NCBI RefSeq assembly: GCF_020271745.1
Contig: NZ_CP084296.1
Location: 372,001 to 436,000, forward strand
Length of the DNA stretch: 64,000 nt
Direction: 5' to 3'
DNA from: Providencia alcalifaciens
GTDB taxonomy: Bacteria; Pseudomonadota; Gammaproteobacteria; Enterobacterales; Enterobacteriaceae
Shown here: piece by piece, positions 17,408 through 27,447 of the stretch
Numbering within the stretch: the first letter of the stretch is position 1
Layout: every line of letters starts with the position of its first letter
The notes under the pieces: model-generated
Told to the model about the DNA's origin: nothing
The model's database searches: none
The model's input: only the letters and a program-made list of their open reading frames with translations
Translations under genes and position numbers: made by a program

Positions 17408-19039
17408 TTAAATCAGTGGGGGAATTTGAGGTTGAATAGGCACTTCAATCACCGTTGGGCCTTGGCGCTTAAATGCCTCACGACAAGCCGCTTTAACCTC
17501 ATCCACCGTCGTGGCTTTTAACGCCGTGCAACCATAACCTTTACCCAACGCCACAATATCCAAGTTTGGAATATCCAGCCCCGGAACCCCCGGCGTTTCT
17601 TCTAACACAGCGAAGGATTTTAAAATGGCATACTCGCTATTTCGAGGGATCACAAACACAATCGGTAAATTATGTTGTGCGGCGCTCCATAGTCCTTGAA
17701 TCGAATATTGCATCGAACCATCGCCAATAATCGACATTACAGGGCGGTGTCGGCCACTGTCTTTTTCCGCTAAAGCAATTCCCACACTTGCTGGCAAGTT
17801 CCAACCTAATGATCCACTGGCAAACGTATAGAAAAAATCCGGTGAATCAATTGGCCATTCACGGTGCAGCTCGCCAAGGTTTGACGGCGATTCTTCCACC
17901 AAGACGGTCTCTTTCGGGGAAGCTTCTCTCAGCGCTTTAAATAGCTGTGCTGCGCTTAATACCGTTGAATTTCCCTTCACTTCTGGCGCAGCAGGGTGTG
18001 GGGCCATACCATGAGACTGTTTCTCAATCTTATTTTTCGAGGCTGTTCTGGCATCCACTAACGGTGTCAGCCCTTCAATCGCGAGTACCGCATCACTGAG
18101 TAAGCTATCACCAACTGGTGCCCTTCCTACCTCGATAGGGTCATCAGTAATGTGTAGTAAACGCATTCCATCTGGTAAATAACTGCCTGCTACATAAGGA
18201 TAATAACGGAAAACAGGCGCCCCAATAATCAACGCTAAATCATGTCCTTTCAGCTTGTCTGACAACGGCCCCATCGCGAAAGGCAATCCCCCCGCATACA
18301 ATGGATGCGATTCAGGGAACGGCGGGCGCTCAGAGGCGGGAGCCGCCCAAACAGGAATATTTAATTTTTCAGCTAGCGTAATGCCTGCATCCCAACCTTC
18401 ACCTCGCGCAATGGCTGAACCATAAATCAGTACTGGATTTTTGGCTGAATTCAGGGCATCCGCAAATGCCTGTAAGCGAACAGGGTCATAACCTATGCGC
18501 TGCGAAACTTCACGAACAACCGCCTCTTGTGCAATGGCAGGTTTATCCCAATCATCAAGGGGAATTGATAGGAAAACGGGTCCCGCGGGTGGCTGAAGCG
18601 CCATCGCATATGCCCGCATAAAAGCGGCAGGTACATCTTCCGCACGCTCCGGCTGATAGCTCCATTTGACCCATGGCTTTGGTAGGGTTTCAGGCTCGAT
18701 ATTGGTTAACCAAGGTTCCATCAGCAACATTTCACGAGTTTGGTTACCCGCCGTAATAATCAGTGGCGTACGGTTCATATAGGCGGTCAGGATATTACTC
18801 ATTCCATTACTAAGTCCCGCAGAGGTATGCAAGTTGACCATTGCTACTTTGCGCATTCCCTGAGCATAACCGTCAGCTGCCGCCACAGCAGAAGCTTCAT
18901 GTAATGTTTGGATATAACGAAAATCACTCGGAAAATCTTTTAAGAATGTCTCTTCAGTCGAACCAGGGTTACCGAAAATGGTCGTAATATTCAATTGACG
19001 TAGTAAATCAAAAGTCACTTGGCGAATGGTTTTCTTCAT
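17408..19039 (-). CDS. mdlC: benzoylformate decarboxylase
   Basis: This ThDP-dependent enzyme decarboxylates benzoylformate to benzaldehyde in the mandelate pathway. The 543-aa protein aligns along its length with Pseudomonas MdlC: FGNPGSTEETFLKDFP at the N-terminus, the activating Glu in TLHEASAVAAADGYAQ, the His in NLHTSAG, and the ThDP/Mg motif IGDGSMQYSIQGLW in the C-terminal domain. No mandelate racemase or dehydrogenase gene is nearby, so the physiological 2-oxo acid could differ. Confidence 0.85.
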   Translation of the reverse strand: MKKTIRQVTFDLLRQLNITTIFGNPGSTEETFLKDFPSDFRYIQTLHEASAVAAADGYAQGMRKVAMVNLHTSAGLSNGMSNILTAYMNRTPLIITAGNQTREMLLMEPWLTNIEPETLPKPWVKWSYQPERAEDVPAAFMRAYAMALQPPAGPVFLSIPLDDWDKPAIAQEAVVREVSQRIGYDPVRLQAFADALNSAKNPVLIYGSAIARGEGWDAGITLAEKLNIPVWAAPASERPPFPESHPLYAGGLPFAMGPLSDKLKGHDLALIIGAPVFRYYPYVAGSYLPDGMRLLHITDDPIEVGRAPVGDSLLSDAVLAIEGLTPLVDARTASKNKIEKQSHGMAPHPAAPEVKGNSTVLSAAQLFKALREASPKETVLVEESPSNLGELHREWPIDSPDFFYTFASGSLGWNLPASVGIALAEKDSGRHRPVMSIIGDGSMQYSIQGLWSAAQHNLPIVFVIPRNSEYAILKSFAVLEETPGVPGLDIPNLDIVALGKGYGCTALKATTVDEVKAACREAFKRQGPTVIEVPIQPQIPPLI

Positions 19040-19745
19040 TTAAAATACCCTAATTAAGATATCTGAATTAATCTTCATCATAACCAATCCCCCAATAAAA
19101 AACATTTTCCCCTCAGAGAATGAATATCATTTAAAATCTGAAGATTGTTTTTTATTTTATTTAAATACAATCAGTTAAATGATCATCTTGTTTCGATGAT
19201 AACAATACAATGGAAATAAATACTGCACCCTAAGATTTAATCCATATAAAGCATGAAAGGTGCTTCAAAATATTGGTCTTTATACTAATTTTAGCCTCAA
19301 TTTGATGTAGAAAAAGCAGATTCATCGCCATTAAAACTAACTAAAACGTGAGTTGTATTGCAACTTTTTAACATTCATTAACAATATAGTGGCTTTTATG
19401 CCACCCATCACATTTCCAACAATTACCATGACTTAACCCCAGCGCTATCAATCGAAAAAAGATGATAAAGTTACGTCATTTTCCCACCAGGTGAGAGAAA
19501 AATAAATAACCCATTAAATCAATGCAATAAGTAATGACTAGTGATTTCATTGATTAAATAACCCTCTATTAATGACTAAAACCAATCAATGAAAGTACTT
19601 TTTTAGAACGATTTAGTTAACTAAAAGTTATATCAACCCCAACAAAACTCATTGTTAAACAAAAGTTAAGCAAAGTAATTTTATTTAACACTAATGTTAA
19701 ATTACAAAAGTGAATGCTCTGGTAAACAAATGTGAGGTAAAAATA
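19040..19745. other. AT-rich intergenic region before gltS
   Basis: About 700 bp without a gene separates the divergently transcribed mdlC and gltS. Several related GTTAA-(N)-AAAAG words occur in the last 130 bp. A perfect inverted repeat ATTTAACA-CTAA-TGTTAAAT sits at 19683-19702, about 43 bp before the gltS start, and is a candidate operator. Nothing else stands out. Confidence 0.5.
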
Positions 19746-20951
19746 ATGACCCTAGATGCCAGCTATACGCTATTGTTTGCATGCTTAGCGCTGCTTATTG
19801 GGATGATTGTGGTGAAAATCAGCCCTTTTCTACAGAAAAACCATATTCCTGATGCTGTTGTCGGCGGATTTATTGTTGCTATCGTTTTATTAATTGTTGA
19901 TAAAGCGGCTGGCTATACTTTTTCGTTTGATACCTCATTACAAAGCACATTGATGATCGCTTTCTTCTCGTCAATTGGTCTGAGCTCTGACTTTGCTCGA
20001 CTAATTAAAGGCGGGAAACCTCTCGTTATTTTAACACTTGCTGTTACCATTTTAATTGTGATCCAAAACGCGGTGGGCATGGGCATGGCAGTCATGCTAA
20101 ACGAAAGTCCATTTATCGGTCTGATTGCAGGTTCAATCACATTAACAGGCGGTCACGGTAACGCTGGTGCTTGGGGACCTATCCTTGCAGATAAATATGG
20201 CGTAACAGGTGCTGTTGAGCTAGCGATGGCTTGTGCAACTATGGGGCTGGTTCTAGGTGGACTTGTCGGTGGGCCAGTCGCTCGCCACTTACTGAAAAAA
20301 GTGACAATTCCAAAAGCGACCGAGCAAGAAAAAGAGACCATCCTTGAAGCATTTGAACAACCAACGGTAAAAAGAAAAATCAACGCTAATAACATCATTG
20401 AAACGATTTCAATGCTGATTATCTGTATCGTTGCGGGTAGCTATATCAGTGAGTTAGTAAAAGATACACCAATGCACTTACCGACTTTCGTTTGGTGTCT
20501 GTTTGTCGGCATCATCATCCGTAATATCTTAACTCACGTGTTTAAACATGAAGTTTTCGAGCCCACTGTTGACGTTTTAGGCAGCGTGGCGCTCTCGTTA
20601 TTCCTTGCTATTGCGCTAATGTCATTGAAGTTTGGTCAATTAGCTAGCATGGCAGGTCCAGTATTAATCATTATTGCGGTACAAACCGTGGTGATGGTGC
20701 TATTCGCCTGCTTTGTCACCTTCAAGATGATGGGCAGCGACTATGATGCCGTCGTTATTAGTGCAGGTCACTGTGGGTTCGGAATGGGAGCAACGCCAAC
20801 AGCAATCGCCAACATGCAAACTATTACTCGAGCATTTAGCCCATCACACAAAGCCTTCTTAGTGGTACCGATGGTCGGTGCGTTCCTGGTGGATATCACC
20901 AACAGTATCATCATCAAGTTATATATTGAATTAGGCGCATCCATCGCATAA
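19746..20951 (+). CDS. gltS: sodium/glutamate symporter
   Basis: This 401-aa inner-membrane Na+:glutamate carrier has the same length as E. coli GltS. It contains the two pore-loop motifs of the family: GGHGNAGAWGP near residue 137 and the inverted-repeat counterpart GHCGFGMGATPTAIANMQ near residue 342. The ATG at 19746 follows GAGGT. It is a single gene closed by a strong terminator. Confidence 0.95.
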   Translation: MTLDASYTLLFACLALLIGMIVVKISPFLQKNHIPDAVVGGFIVAIVLLIVDKAAGYTFSFDTSLQSTLMIAFFSSIGLSSDFARLIKGGKPLVILTLAVTILIVIQNAVGMGMAVMLNESPFIGLIAGSITLTGGHGNAGAWGPILADKYGVTGAVELAMACATMGLVLGGLVGGPVARHLLKKVTIPKATEQEKETILEAFEQPTVKRKINANNIIETISMLIICIVAGSYISELVKDTPMHLPTFVWCLFVGIIIRNILTHVFKHEVFEPTVDVLGSVALSLFLAIALMSLKFGQLASMAGPVLIIIAVQTVVMVLFACFVTFKMMGSDYDAVVISAGHCGFGMGATPTAIANMQTITRAFSPSHKAFLVVPMVGAFLVDITNSIIIKLYIELGASIA

Positions 20952-20964
20952 TTCTTGATAACCC

Positions 20965-21004
20965 ATGCCGGCTCATAACCAAATGTATATGAGCCGGCAT
21001 TTTT
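20965..21004 (+). terminator. terminator of gltS
   Basis: A perfect 12-bp stem ATGCCGGCTCAT / ATGAGCCGGCAT is followed by TTTT. Confidence 0.9.
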
Positions 21005-21106
21005 CATTTCTGGTAAGTGACCCCGATATCGGATCCATGATATTTTTTTCTGTAGAATAAGAAAAAATGCAAAGTATTACCCAGTTCTAACCATGGACGA
21101 CCAATA

Positions 21107-22015
21107 ATGAAGTTACGGCACCTTGATATCTTTTATGCAGTGATGACCTGCGGTTCACTCACTCGCGCAGCTGAAGTTCTGCACATTTCCCAGCCAGCGG
21201 CGAGTAAAGCCCTCAAACATGCTGAACAGCAATTGGGACTCGTTTTATTCCAACGGATCCGAGGGAAATTACTGCCAACAGATGAAGCCAATTTATTATT
21301 TGAAGAGGCAAAAGAGGTTTATCAGAATTTAGATAGACTCAGAATTTTGGCACAGAATTTATCTAGAAACCCACAAGGCAAATTAGCTATTGGGTGTTTA
21401 CCAAGTCTGGGGCTTAACTTAGTGCCTGAAGTTACCGCGCTGTTTATCAAAAAACATCCAAATATCAAACTCACTATTGGTACCCATCACACCACAGATA
21501 TTTTGCAATTATTAACTCAACAAGATCTTGATATTGGCATCGCATTTAATTTGGCCATTGAAGGTGGGATCACCGTATTGCCTGTTGCTGATATTCCTCT
21601 CGTCTATGTGGATAGCCAAGCTCCTGCAAAATCCCCTGTTTCACTGGTGGATATCGACCAAGAACGCTGGATCCACCCAGGCTCCGACTCCCTCTCGCAA
21701 CTACTACAACAGGTGCATGAGTTTCAGGAATCCAATATCAGCGTGCATACCTACCACATGGCCGCGGAGTTCGTTCGTGCTGGTCTAGGTTGCAGTATTA
21801 CCGACATTTTTTCTGCGGAACATACCCTGCCAGAATCGATGATTTATCCGCTTAAAGAAAATTTGCATTTAGCCGTATCCGTTTTCCATCGCGCGGATAG
21901 GCCGCTCACGAAAGCCGCACAAAATTATGTAAACACCTTGTCGCTAATACTAAAAAAACGCAACGCAGTAGTTAACCAAAAGTTATACTCTGGTGATGAA
22001 AACTCAATTGTTTAG
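21107..22015 (+). CDS. LysR-type regulator of the dadA-ridA operon
   Basis: The 302-aa protein has a LysR HTH at residues 1-60 (MKLRHLDIFYAVMTCGSLTR, then ISQPAASKALKHAEQQLG) and an effector-binding domain. The N-terminus resembles NocR/OccR-type amino-acid-responsive regulators. It lies 56 bp upstream of the D-amino acid dehydrogenase gene in the same direction, suggesting a local regulator of that operon. Confidence 0.85.
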   Translation: MKLRHLDIFYAVMTCGSLTRAAEVLHISQPAASKALKHAEQQLGLVLFQRIRGKLLPTDEANLLFEEAKEVYQNLDRLRILAQNLSRNPQGKLAIGCLPSLGLNLVPEVTALFIKKHPNIKLTIGTHHTTDILQLLTQQDLDIGIAFNLAIEGGITVLPVADIPLVYVDSQAPAKSPVSLVDIDQERWIHPGSDSLSQLLQQVHEFQESNISVHTYHMAAEFVRAGLGCSITDIFSAEHTLPESMIYPLKENLHLAVSVFHRADRPLTKAAQNYVNTLSLILKKRNAVVNQKLYSGDENSIV

Positions 22016-22071
22016 TCTAACTATTCGCCGTTAAATGATAACTCCTAAGTTATTATTGGTTGCTGAATATT

Positions 22072-23313
22072 ATGACTAAACATGTGGTAGTGATCGGTGC
22101 TGGAGTGATTGGATTAAGTACCGCATATGCTTTAATTAAAGCGGGTCAAACCGTCACATTAATTGAATCTGATTCTGACGTTGGCATGGAAACCAGCTTT
22201 GCTAATGGTGGACAATTAAGTTATCGCTATGTTTCGCCGCTTGCAGATGCGGGCGTTCCATTACAAGGCTTACGCTGGATGGGTAAAAATGATTCTCCAT
22301 TAAATTTGAGAATCGATTTTACATTACAACAGCTATCTTGGATGACCCAATTCACCTTAGCCTGTAACCGCACAACCAATAAAATTAATGGCGCTCATTT
22401 ATTACGATTATCGCTACTCAGTCAAAATGTCATGAATACTTGGCGTACCAATGGTGATATAGCAGACTTTGCTTGGGAAAAATCGGGAAAATTAATTATC
22501 CATCGCGAACAATCTAGCTTTAAAAAAGCCAGTGAAACCGTGGATAAAGAATTTCAAAAAGTCCTTAATGCCGATGAAATCGTTGAATTAGAGCCTGCAT
22601 TAAAGAATATTCAATCACAATTAGTGGGCGCAATTTACGCCCCTGATGATGAAACCGCAGATTGCTATTTATTCTGCAAAAATATTCTGGCTTATTTATC
22701 GACACAGCCACAATTTACATTATGCCTTGAGCACTCGGTCAAATCCTTTATTAAATTTGGCAATGCCATTACGGGTGTCGAAACAAATCAAGGCACAATT
22801 CAAGCGGATGATGTGGTGATTTGCGCAGGCAATGGTAGCCGTGAGCTATTAAAACCCCTTGGCATTGATGTGCCAATTCTCGGTTTAAAAGGCTACAGCC
22901 TCAGTGTGGAATACCCACAAATGGCACATATTGTTCCTAAACTTAGCGTTACCGACTACGGCAATAAAATTGTCTACGCCAAACTTAATGATCAATTACG
23001 CATCGCGGCCATGGTCGATATTGGTTATGACAAATTTGGATTACGAGAAAACAGAATTTCTGCATTAAAAAGTATTATTAAAAAAACATTCCCTAATTTG
23101 CCTAAAATTGATGAAGCAGAAACATGGTGCGGTTTACGTCCGTCAACACCAAAGGGACCACCAATGTTAGGCAAAACGACACACAATAACTTATGGCTCA
23201 ATGTGGGTCACGGCAGTTTAGGTTTTACATTAGCAGCGGGTAGCGCAGAGATATTAACTCAGCTAATTACCCAGCAGCGCTCTCCTATTTCACTAGAAGG
23301 ATTAACGAGGTAA
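22072..23313 (+). CDS. D-amino acid dehydrogenase (DadA-like FAD oxidoreductase)
   Basis: The ~413-aa flavoprotein has the FAD-binding GxGxxG motif at the start (VVVIGAGVIGLSTAYAL) and the DAO-fold signature near the C-terminus (WCGLRPSTPKGPPMLGKT). It fits DadA, which oxidises D-amino acids to 2-oxo acids at the membrane. It is immediately followed by a RidA gene, whose product hydrolyses the imine intermediates, a functionally sensible pairing. The ATG at 22072 starts the nucleotide fold directly. Confidence 0.85.
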   Translation: MTKHVVVIGAGVIGLSTAYALIKAGQTVTLIESDSDVGMETSFANGGQLSYRYVSPLADAGVPLQGLRWMGKNDSPLNLRIDFTLQQLSWMTQFTLACNRTTNKINGAHLLRLSLLSQNVMNTWRTNGDIADFAWEKSGKLIIHREQSSFKKASETVDKEFQKVLNADEIVELEPALKNIQSQLVGAIYAPDDETADCYLFCKNILAYLSTQPQFTLCLEHSVKSFIKFGNAITGVETNQGTIQADDVVICAGNGSRELLKPLGIDVPILGLKGYSLSVEYPQMAHIVPKLSVTDYGNKIVYAKLNDQLRIAAMVDIGYDKFGLRENRISALKSIIKKTFPNLPKIDEAETWCGLRPSTPKGPPMLGKTTHNNLWLNVGHGSLGFTLAAGSAEILTQLITQQRSPISLEGLTR

Positions 23314-23316
23314 TTA

Positions 23317-23670
23317 ATGTCCATTAAACGTAATAACCCAAAACCACGCTTAGCAGACAGCGTTGAATATGCTGGATTAGTTTACTTATCTGGACAAGTG
23401 CCTACGGATTTAAGCAAAGATATTACCGCTCAAACCCAAGATGTATTAAACAAAATTGACATATTATTAGCAGCTAGCAACAGCGATAAAACCCGTATTT
23501 TATCTGCTCAAGTGTGGATAAAAGATATGAAACGTGATTTTGCTGACTTTAATACCGTTTGGGAAGCTTGGATGCCGGCTGAATTTAGCCCTGCTCGAGC
23601 CGCTGTTGAAGCGAATATGGCTCGGGAGCAAGTACTCGTTGAAGTTATGGTGACCGCAGCACAGCGCTAG
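23317..23670 (+). CDS. RidA-family enamine/imine deaminase
   Basis: The 117-aa protein belongs to the YjgF/YER057c/UK114 family. It has the GLVYLSGQVPTD segment and the catalytic Arg context (SPARAAVEANMAR). RidA hydrolyses reactive enamine/imine products of amino-acid oxidation. Only 3 bp separate it from the dehydrogenase gene. Confidence 0.88.
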   Translation: MSIKRNNPKPRLADSVEYAGLVYLSGQVPTDLSKDITAQTQDVLNKIDILLAASNSDKTRILSAQVWIKDMKRDFADFNTVWEAWMPAEFSPARAAVEANMAREQVLVEVMVTAAQR

Positions 23671-23686
23671 TTTTAATTTATTCTAT

Positions 23687-23726
23687 GGCATTCAAAAGAT
23701 TAAATTTATTCTCTTGAATGCCTTTT
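23687..23726 (+). terminator. terminator of the dadA-ridA operon
   Basis: A GGCATTCAA / TTGAATGCC stem with a ~18-nt loop is followed by TTTT, about 17 bp after the ridA stop. Confidence 0.7.
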
Positions 23727-23918
23727 ATTCCTTTTGTCATCTTTTTTGTTCAATTCCCTTCTTAATCACTCTTTTTATTACCACTTCTAATAAAAAAAGA
23801 CACTCTCCTCTTGGTTATTCCATCTACTATTATCTATATGCATTTGAAATAATTGACTGAAAATTAAAAATAAAACCAATAATTATCGGTTCGTATTAAA
23901 ACTACATGGAGAAATTAC

Positions 23919-25574
23919 ATGACCCAAACCGTCATTGAGCATGTTTTATCCAGATTACAGTCTCTCGGCATTAATGATATTTTTGGTGTTGCAGGTGATT
24001 ATGCCTTTCCTATTAATGATGCCGTCTGTGCGGATCCAAATTTACGTTGGGTAGGAAACTGCAATGAATTAAATGCTGCCTATGCCGCAGATGGTTATGC
24101 CCGCTTAAAGGGGGTTGCAGCCCTCTCGACAACCTTTGCAGTTGGAGAACTCAGTGCGTTAAATGGTATTGCAGGGGCTTATGCGGAAAGATTACCTATT
24201 TTTCATTTAGTTGGAATGCCCGCCAGCCATATCCAAAAAAATCAAACTATTATGCACCATACTTTAGGTGATGGTGATTTCGATGTATTTTACAACGTCG
24301 CTCAATCCTTTTCGTGTGCTCATGCGATTTTGACACCAGAAAACTGTGTCAGTGAAATGACCCGTTTAATCACTCAGGCTTTTGCTCAAAGACGCCCAGT
24401 TTATATTGGCATTCCTGCTGATTATGCAGTGAAACGCATCGTTGTGCAGAGCATCAAACCGCTCACATTACCAAGTAGTCGTCCTGATACCTTAAAAAAA
24501 GTCATCAGTTTGATAGCCAATAAACTCAACTACAGTGAATCTCCATGTGCCTTACTGGGTTCACTCATATCACGGTTTGATTTAGTCAAAGAAGCGGAAG
24601 CCCTGATTAAAGTCACTCACTTACCTTATGCCACAATGTTTATGGATAAAGGCGTTTTAAATGAAACCCACTCACAATATATAGGTATGTACAGTGGGTA
24701 TTTAATGAACCCTGCCATTGCCGAGTTTATTGAACGCTGCGATTGCATTCTAAATATTGGCGCGGTAATGAGTGATGTGAATACAGGGTGTTTCACCGCG
24801 AATCTTCACACTAATAATATAATCCATATCATGGATAATTATGTGGTTATCGATTCGACGGTCTATTCTGATGTCTATATCTATGAGCTACTTTCTGAGT
24901 TAAAAGATATTCTGACATTTATTCCGAGTAGTACGATAAAAGTTCGCGGTTTAGGGGAACCAATTAGCAATGACAACAGAAAAATAACCAGTGATTATTT
25001 ATACCCTCGATTTGAAAAGTTTATTAAGCAAAATGACATTGTGATAGCGGAAACGGGAACATTTTCCATGGGACTAAGTTTTGCACTTCTTCCTAAAGAA
25101 GTTTCTTTTCAAACTCAATCTCTATGGGGTTCGATTGGCTGGGCAACCCCTGCGGCACTTGGTGCAGCACTTGCCGCACCTCATCGCAGGGTGATCCTGG
25201 CTACTGGCGAAGGTGCCCATCAATTGACAGCGCAAGAAATTAGCTTATTTGCTCGCTGGGGGTTGAAACCACTTATTTTTGTGCTTAATAATGATGGCTA
25301 TTTAATTGAGCGTTTTTTATGCAATGAACCCGAAGCCTATTACAACGATATCCCCCCATGGAATTATACGCAGCTCCCTTCCGCACTCGGATGTGAGGAA
25401 TGGTATTGCCAAACAGTCACCACCTGTGAAGAGCTTAATGCCGTTCTTAATCATCTCGATAAAATAGACTCTGCGGCTTACATTGAAATCATCACTGATA
25501 GATATGAAGCCTCAGATTTACTGCAAGCAATAGGGAAATTAATCAAGGCAGAAATACCAAAATATCTTAAATAA
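23919..25574 (+). CDS. ThDP-dependent 2-oxo acid decarboxylase (indolepyruvate/pyruvate type)
   Basis: The 551-aa enzyme has the family features in order: the catalytic Glu in VGNCNELNAAYAADGYAR (about residue 50), the double-His motif MHHTLGDGDFD at ~115, and a C-terminal ThDP-binding region beginning ATGEGAHQLTAQE and ending NNDGYLIE. The usual GDG of the Mg motif is GEG here, a conservative change worth noting. Likely substrates are indolepyruvate, phenylpyruvate or pyruvate; sequence alone does not decide. A decayed relative lies 1.3 kb downstream. Confidence 0.82.
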   Translation: MTQTVIEHVLSRLQSLGINDIFGVAGDYAFPINDAVCADPNLRWVGNCNELNAAYAADGYARLKGVAALSTTFAVGELSALNGIAGAYAERLPIFHLVGMPASHIQKNQTIMHHTLGDGDFDVFYNVAQSFSCAHAILTPENCVSEMTRLITQAFAQRRPVYIGIPADYAVKRIVVQSIKPLTLPSSRPDTLKKVISLIANKLNYSESPCALLGSLISRFDLVKEAEALIKVTHLPYATMFMDKGVLNETHSQYIGMYSGYLMNPAIAEFIERCDCILNIGAVMSDVNTGCFTANLHTNNIIHIMDNYVVIDSTVYSDVYIYELLSELKDILTFIPSSTIKVRGLGEPISNDNRKITSDYLYPRFEKFIKQNDIVIAETGTFSMGLSFALLPKEVSFQTQSLWGSIGWATPAALGAALAAPHRRVILATGEGAHQLTAQEISLFARWGLKPLIFVLNNDGYLIERFLCNEPEAYYNDIPPWNYTQLPSALGCEEWYCQTVTTCEELNAVLNHLDKIDSAAYIEIITDRYEASDLLQAIGKLIKAEIPKYLK

Positions 25575-25628
25575 TGACATTTAGCCACTCTCTGCTACGG
25601 TGGCTAACAATCATAAACGACGAGAGCC

Positions 25629-26174
25629 TCAGCGTCGCCCCCGGCGGATCCACCAAACTCCAACAATCACCAATACAATGATAGCTAGCCAAGAGAAATG
25701 TGGGTGAAATGGGAGCGTGAATACAAAGGAACTGACAAAGTAGCCGATCGACACAATCACGCATCCCCAAATCGCGCCACCAAGGAGATTTAATACAAAA
25801 AATCTGAGCGGATTCACCTTGCTGGCCCCAATAATAATCGGTCCAACAGTTCTCATTCCATATGCAAAGCGGATCCCAATAATAATCCAATTTTCATGGC
25901 GTTGTATTAACTGCTGAACACGTCGAATCTTATTCTGATGTTTTTGAAATCTAGGCAATACCTGCGCCCCCGCATAACGCCCGACCAAAAAAAGCACATT
26001 ATCACTGACGACACCACCAAGCGCAGCAAATAACATAGCCAAAGGATAAGAGATCAATTGATTATGCGCGGCCACTCCCGATAGAAAAGCGGCTGTTTCT
26101 CCTTCAAGCATCGCGCCAAGAAATACAGCCCAATAGCCATATTCCATTAACCAATTAGTTAATACTTCAGACAT
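25629..26174 (-). CDS. DedA-family membrane protein
   Basis: The 181-aa inner-membrane protein has the DedA/VTT hallmarks: an early acidic GAMLEGETAAFLSG segment, the RYAGAQVLPRFQKH stretch and the FAYGMRTVGPIIIGAS motif. DedA proteins are linked to undecaprenyl-phosphate and lipid scrambling and envelope homeostasis. The C-terminus ends in an Arg-rich tail. It is convergent with the decarboxylase gene. Confidence 0.88.
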   Translation of the reverse strand: MSEVLTNWLMEYGYWAVFLGAMLEGETAAFLSGVAAHNQLISYPLAMLFAALGGVVSDNVLFLVGRYAGAQVLPRFQKHQNKIRRVQQLIQRHENWIIIGIRFAYGMRTVGPIIIGASKVNPLRFFVLNLLGGAIWGCVIVSIGYFVSSFVFTLPFHPHFSWLAIIVLVIVGVWWIRRGRR

Positions 26175-26376
26175 AAGACTGAGATCCCTCCCTGAACAAC
26201 TGATAATGGATATCTTTAGCTAAAATTTTAACACAGATAAAATTAAATTTTTGTTTGTATTCTTGGTAATTCAATAAGGTGGGAGTCTTGCGGCTAAAAT
26301 GAATGGTATATAAAAAAACTGCACTTAACGACAACTTAAGTGCAGGGGATCATAACGCATAAAATATAAATATAGA

Positions 26377-26646
26377 CTATTTATTGTATAAGCTAGCATT
26401 GATTGAAATATCGTTACCTTCACCTTCAGAGTTCACTGAGGTAATAATAAAGTAATTTGCACCTGCTTCATCCGCTTTTTGTGATACCGCATTCACATAA
26501 TCCGTTGTTGTTGCTGCATTCATGACGATATTAATGTTGCCAACTAATTTCATTTCCATGGATTGGACATAATTAATCTCGGTTGCACTCATCGCAAATG
26601 GACTTAAAAACATCAAAGAAACCAATGCTATTTTTAATTTATTCAT
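26377..26646 (-). CDS. small secreted YdgH/BhsA/McbA-like protein
   Basis: The 89-aa protein has a signal peptide (MNKLKIALVSLMFLSPFAMS) and a ~65-residue DUF1471-type domain with the typical GADYFII-like stretch (AGANYFIITSVNSEGEGNDI) and a final beta strand ISINASLYN. Family members are periplasmic stress and biofilm factors. The ATG at 26646 is preferred because it starts the signal peptide. Confidence 0.8.
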   Translation of the reverse strand: MNKLKIALVSLMFLSPFAMSATEINYVQSMEMKLVGNINIVMNAATTTDYVNAVSQKADEAGANYFIITSVNSEGEGNDISINASLYNK

Positions 26647-26879
26647 CAAAATCACCTTTTATTAAAATAACGTTACTCATTTAAATACACTCTTTTTTAG
26701 ACAGTGAAATTACGAGCATCGTTAAAAGAATATTATTTACCTGATAATATAAGATTATATTTACCTATTAAAATAAAGAATGTAGCAATGAATATCAAAT
26801 GTAATATCGAGCTAAATTTAGCAGATATTGCTTTTATTTATACGATTTCTAATATTTTAAATCAGCACTAAAAATATGA

Positions 26880-27272
26880 CTCAGTTTCATGTCAAAACGA
26901 ATATACGATACCACAGACTGACCTGATTTTTTTAGCCCGATCTGAAGAGGTGTATCTATCCATGACTGTCTCTATATAATCTGCCGAGTCCATCACTTCA
27001 GCTTGTTTAATGGCGGAGTCTAACATCACAAGTGGTGATTTTTTGACAATACCAATCAGTAAAACCTAATGCCGTTGAAGCTGCCCAATCAATTGCCCCC
27101 ATAATGTTTGGTTGTGAAACTGAGCATCTTCGGCAGCAAAGCAAAACCCGAGCCCATTGATACCGTTCCTGTTTCTGCAATCACAATATCGCGTTCCTTA
27201 AACATTTTTTCTAAACGCGGATACAGATATTGTGCGGTAATTTTCCCATGTGAAGGTTATGGGCACGATGAG
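26880..27272 (-). pseudogene. decayed ThDP-dependent decarboxylase
   Basis: On the minus strand I can read GKITAQYLYPRLEKMFKERD followed by IVIAETGTVSMGSGFALLP, then after frameshifts TLWG, AIDWAASTALGF, DWYCQKITTCDV and MDSADYIETVMDRYTSSD. These match, in order, the C-terminal third of the intact decarboxylase at 23919-25574. About 85 residues, including the GEG/ThDP motif, are deleted between ALGF and DWYC, and the frame changes several times. It is a dead paralog. Confidence 0.8.
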
Positions 27273-27355
27273 GCTGGCAAATGCCTGAACAACGCATGAA
27301 GGCGGTTGAAAAGGAACTAGATAATGAAAAACGGGCACACTTATTATTAAACAAT

Positions 27356-27386
27356 AAAACGCCCGATAAAGTTTATCGAGCGTTTT
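27356..27386 (-). terminator. likely terminator of the fimbrial operon
   Basis: AAAACGC-C-CGATAAA pairs with TTTATCG-A-GCGTTTT around a single-base turn, with one mismatch. It lies about 60 bp past the last fimbrial stop. Confidence 0.55.
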
Positions 27387-27447
27387 ATGCCTGAAAAGTT
27401 GTTAACCTATATCCGAACTAGTCAGGATTCTGCCATTGACGGCTTTT

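Noticed and set aside
27250..27390. Plus-strand frame ending EKRAHLLLNNKTPDKVYRAF, reminiscent of an IS3-type integrase tail
   Set aside because: Too short and only loosely similar; it overlaps the terminator-like repeat, so I mention it only as a hint in the pseudogene finding.
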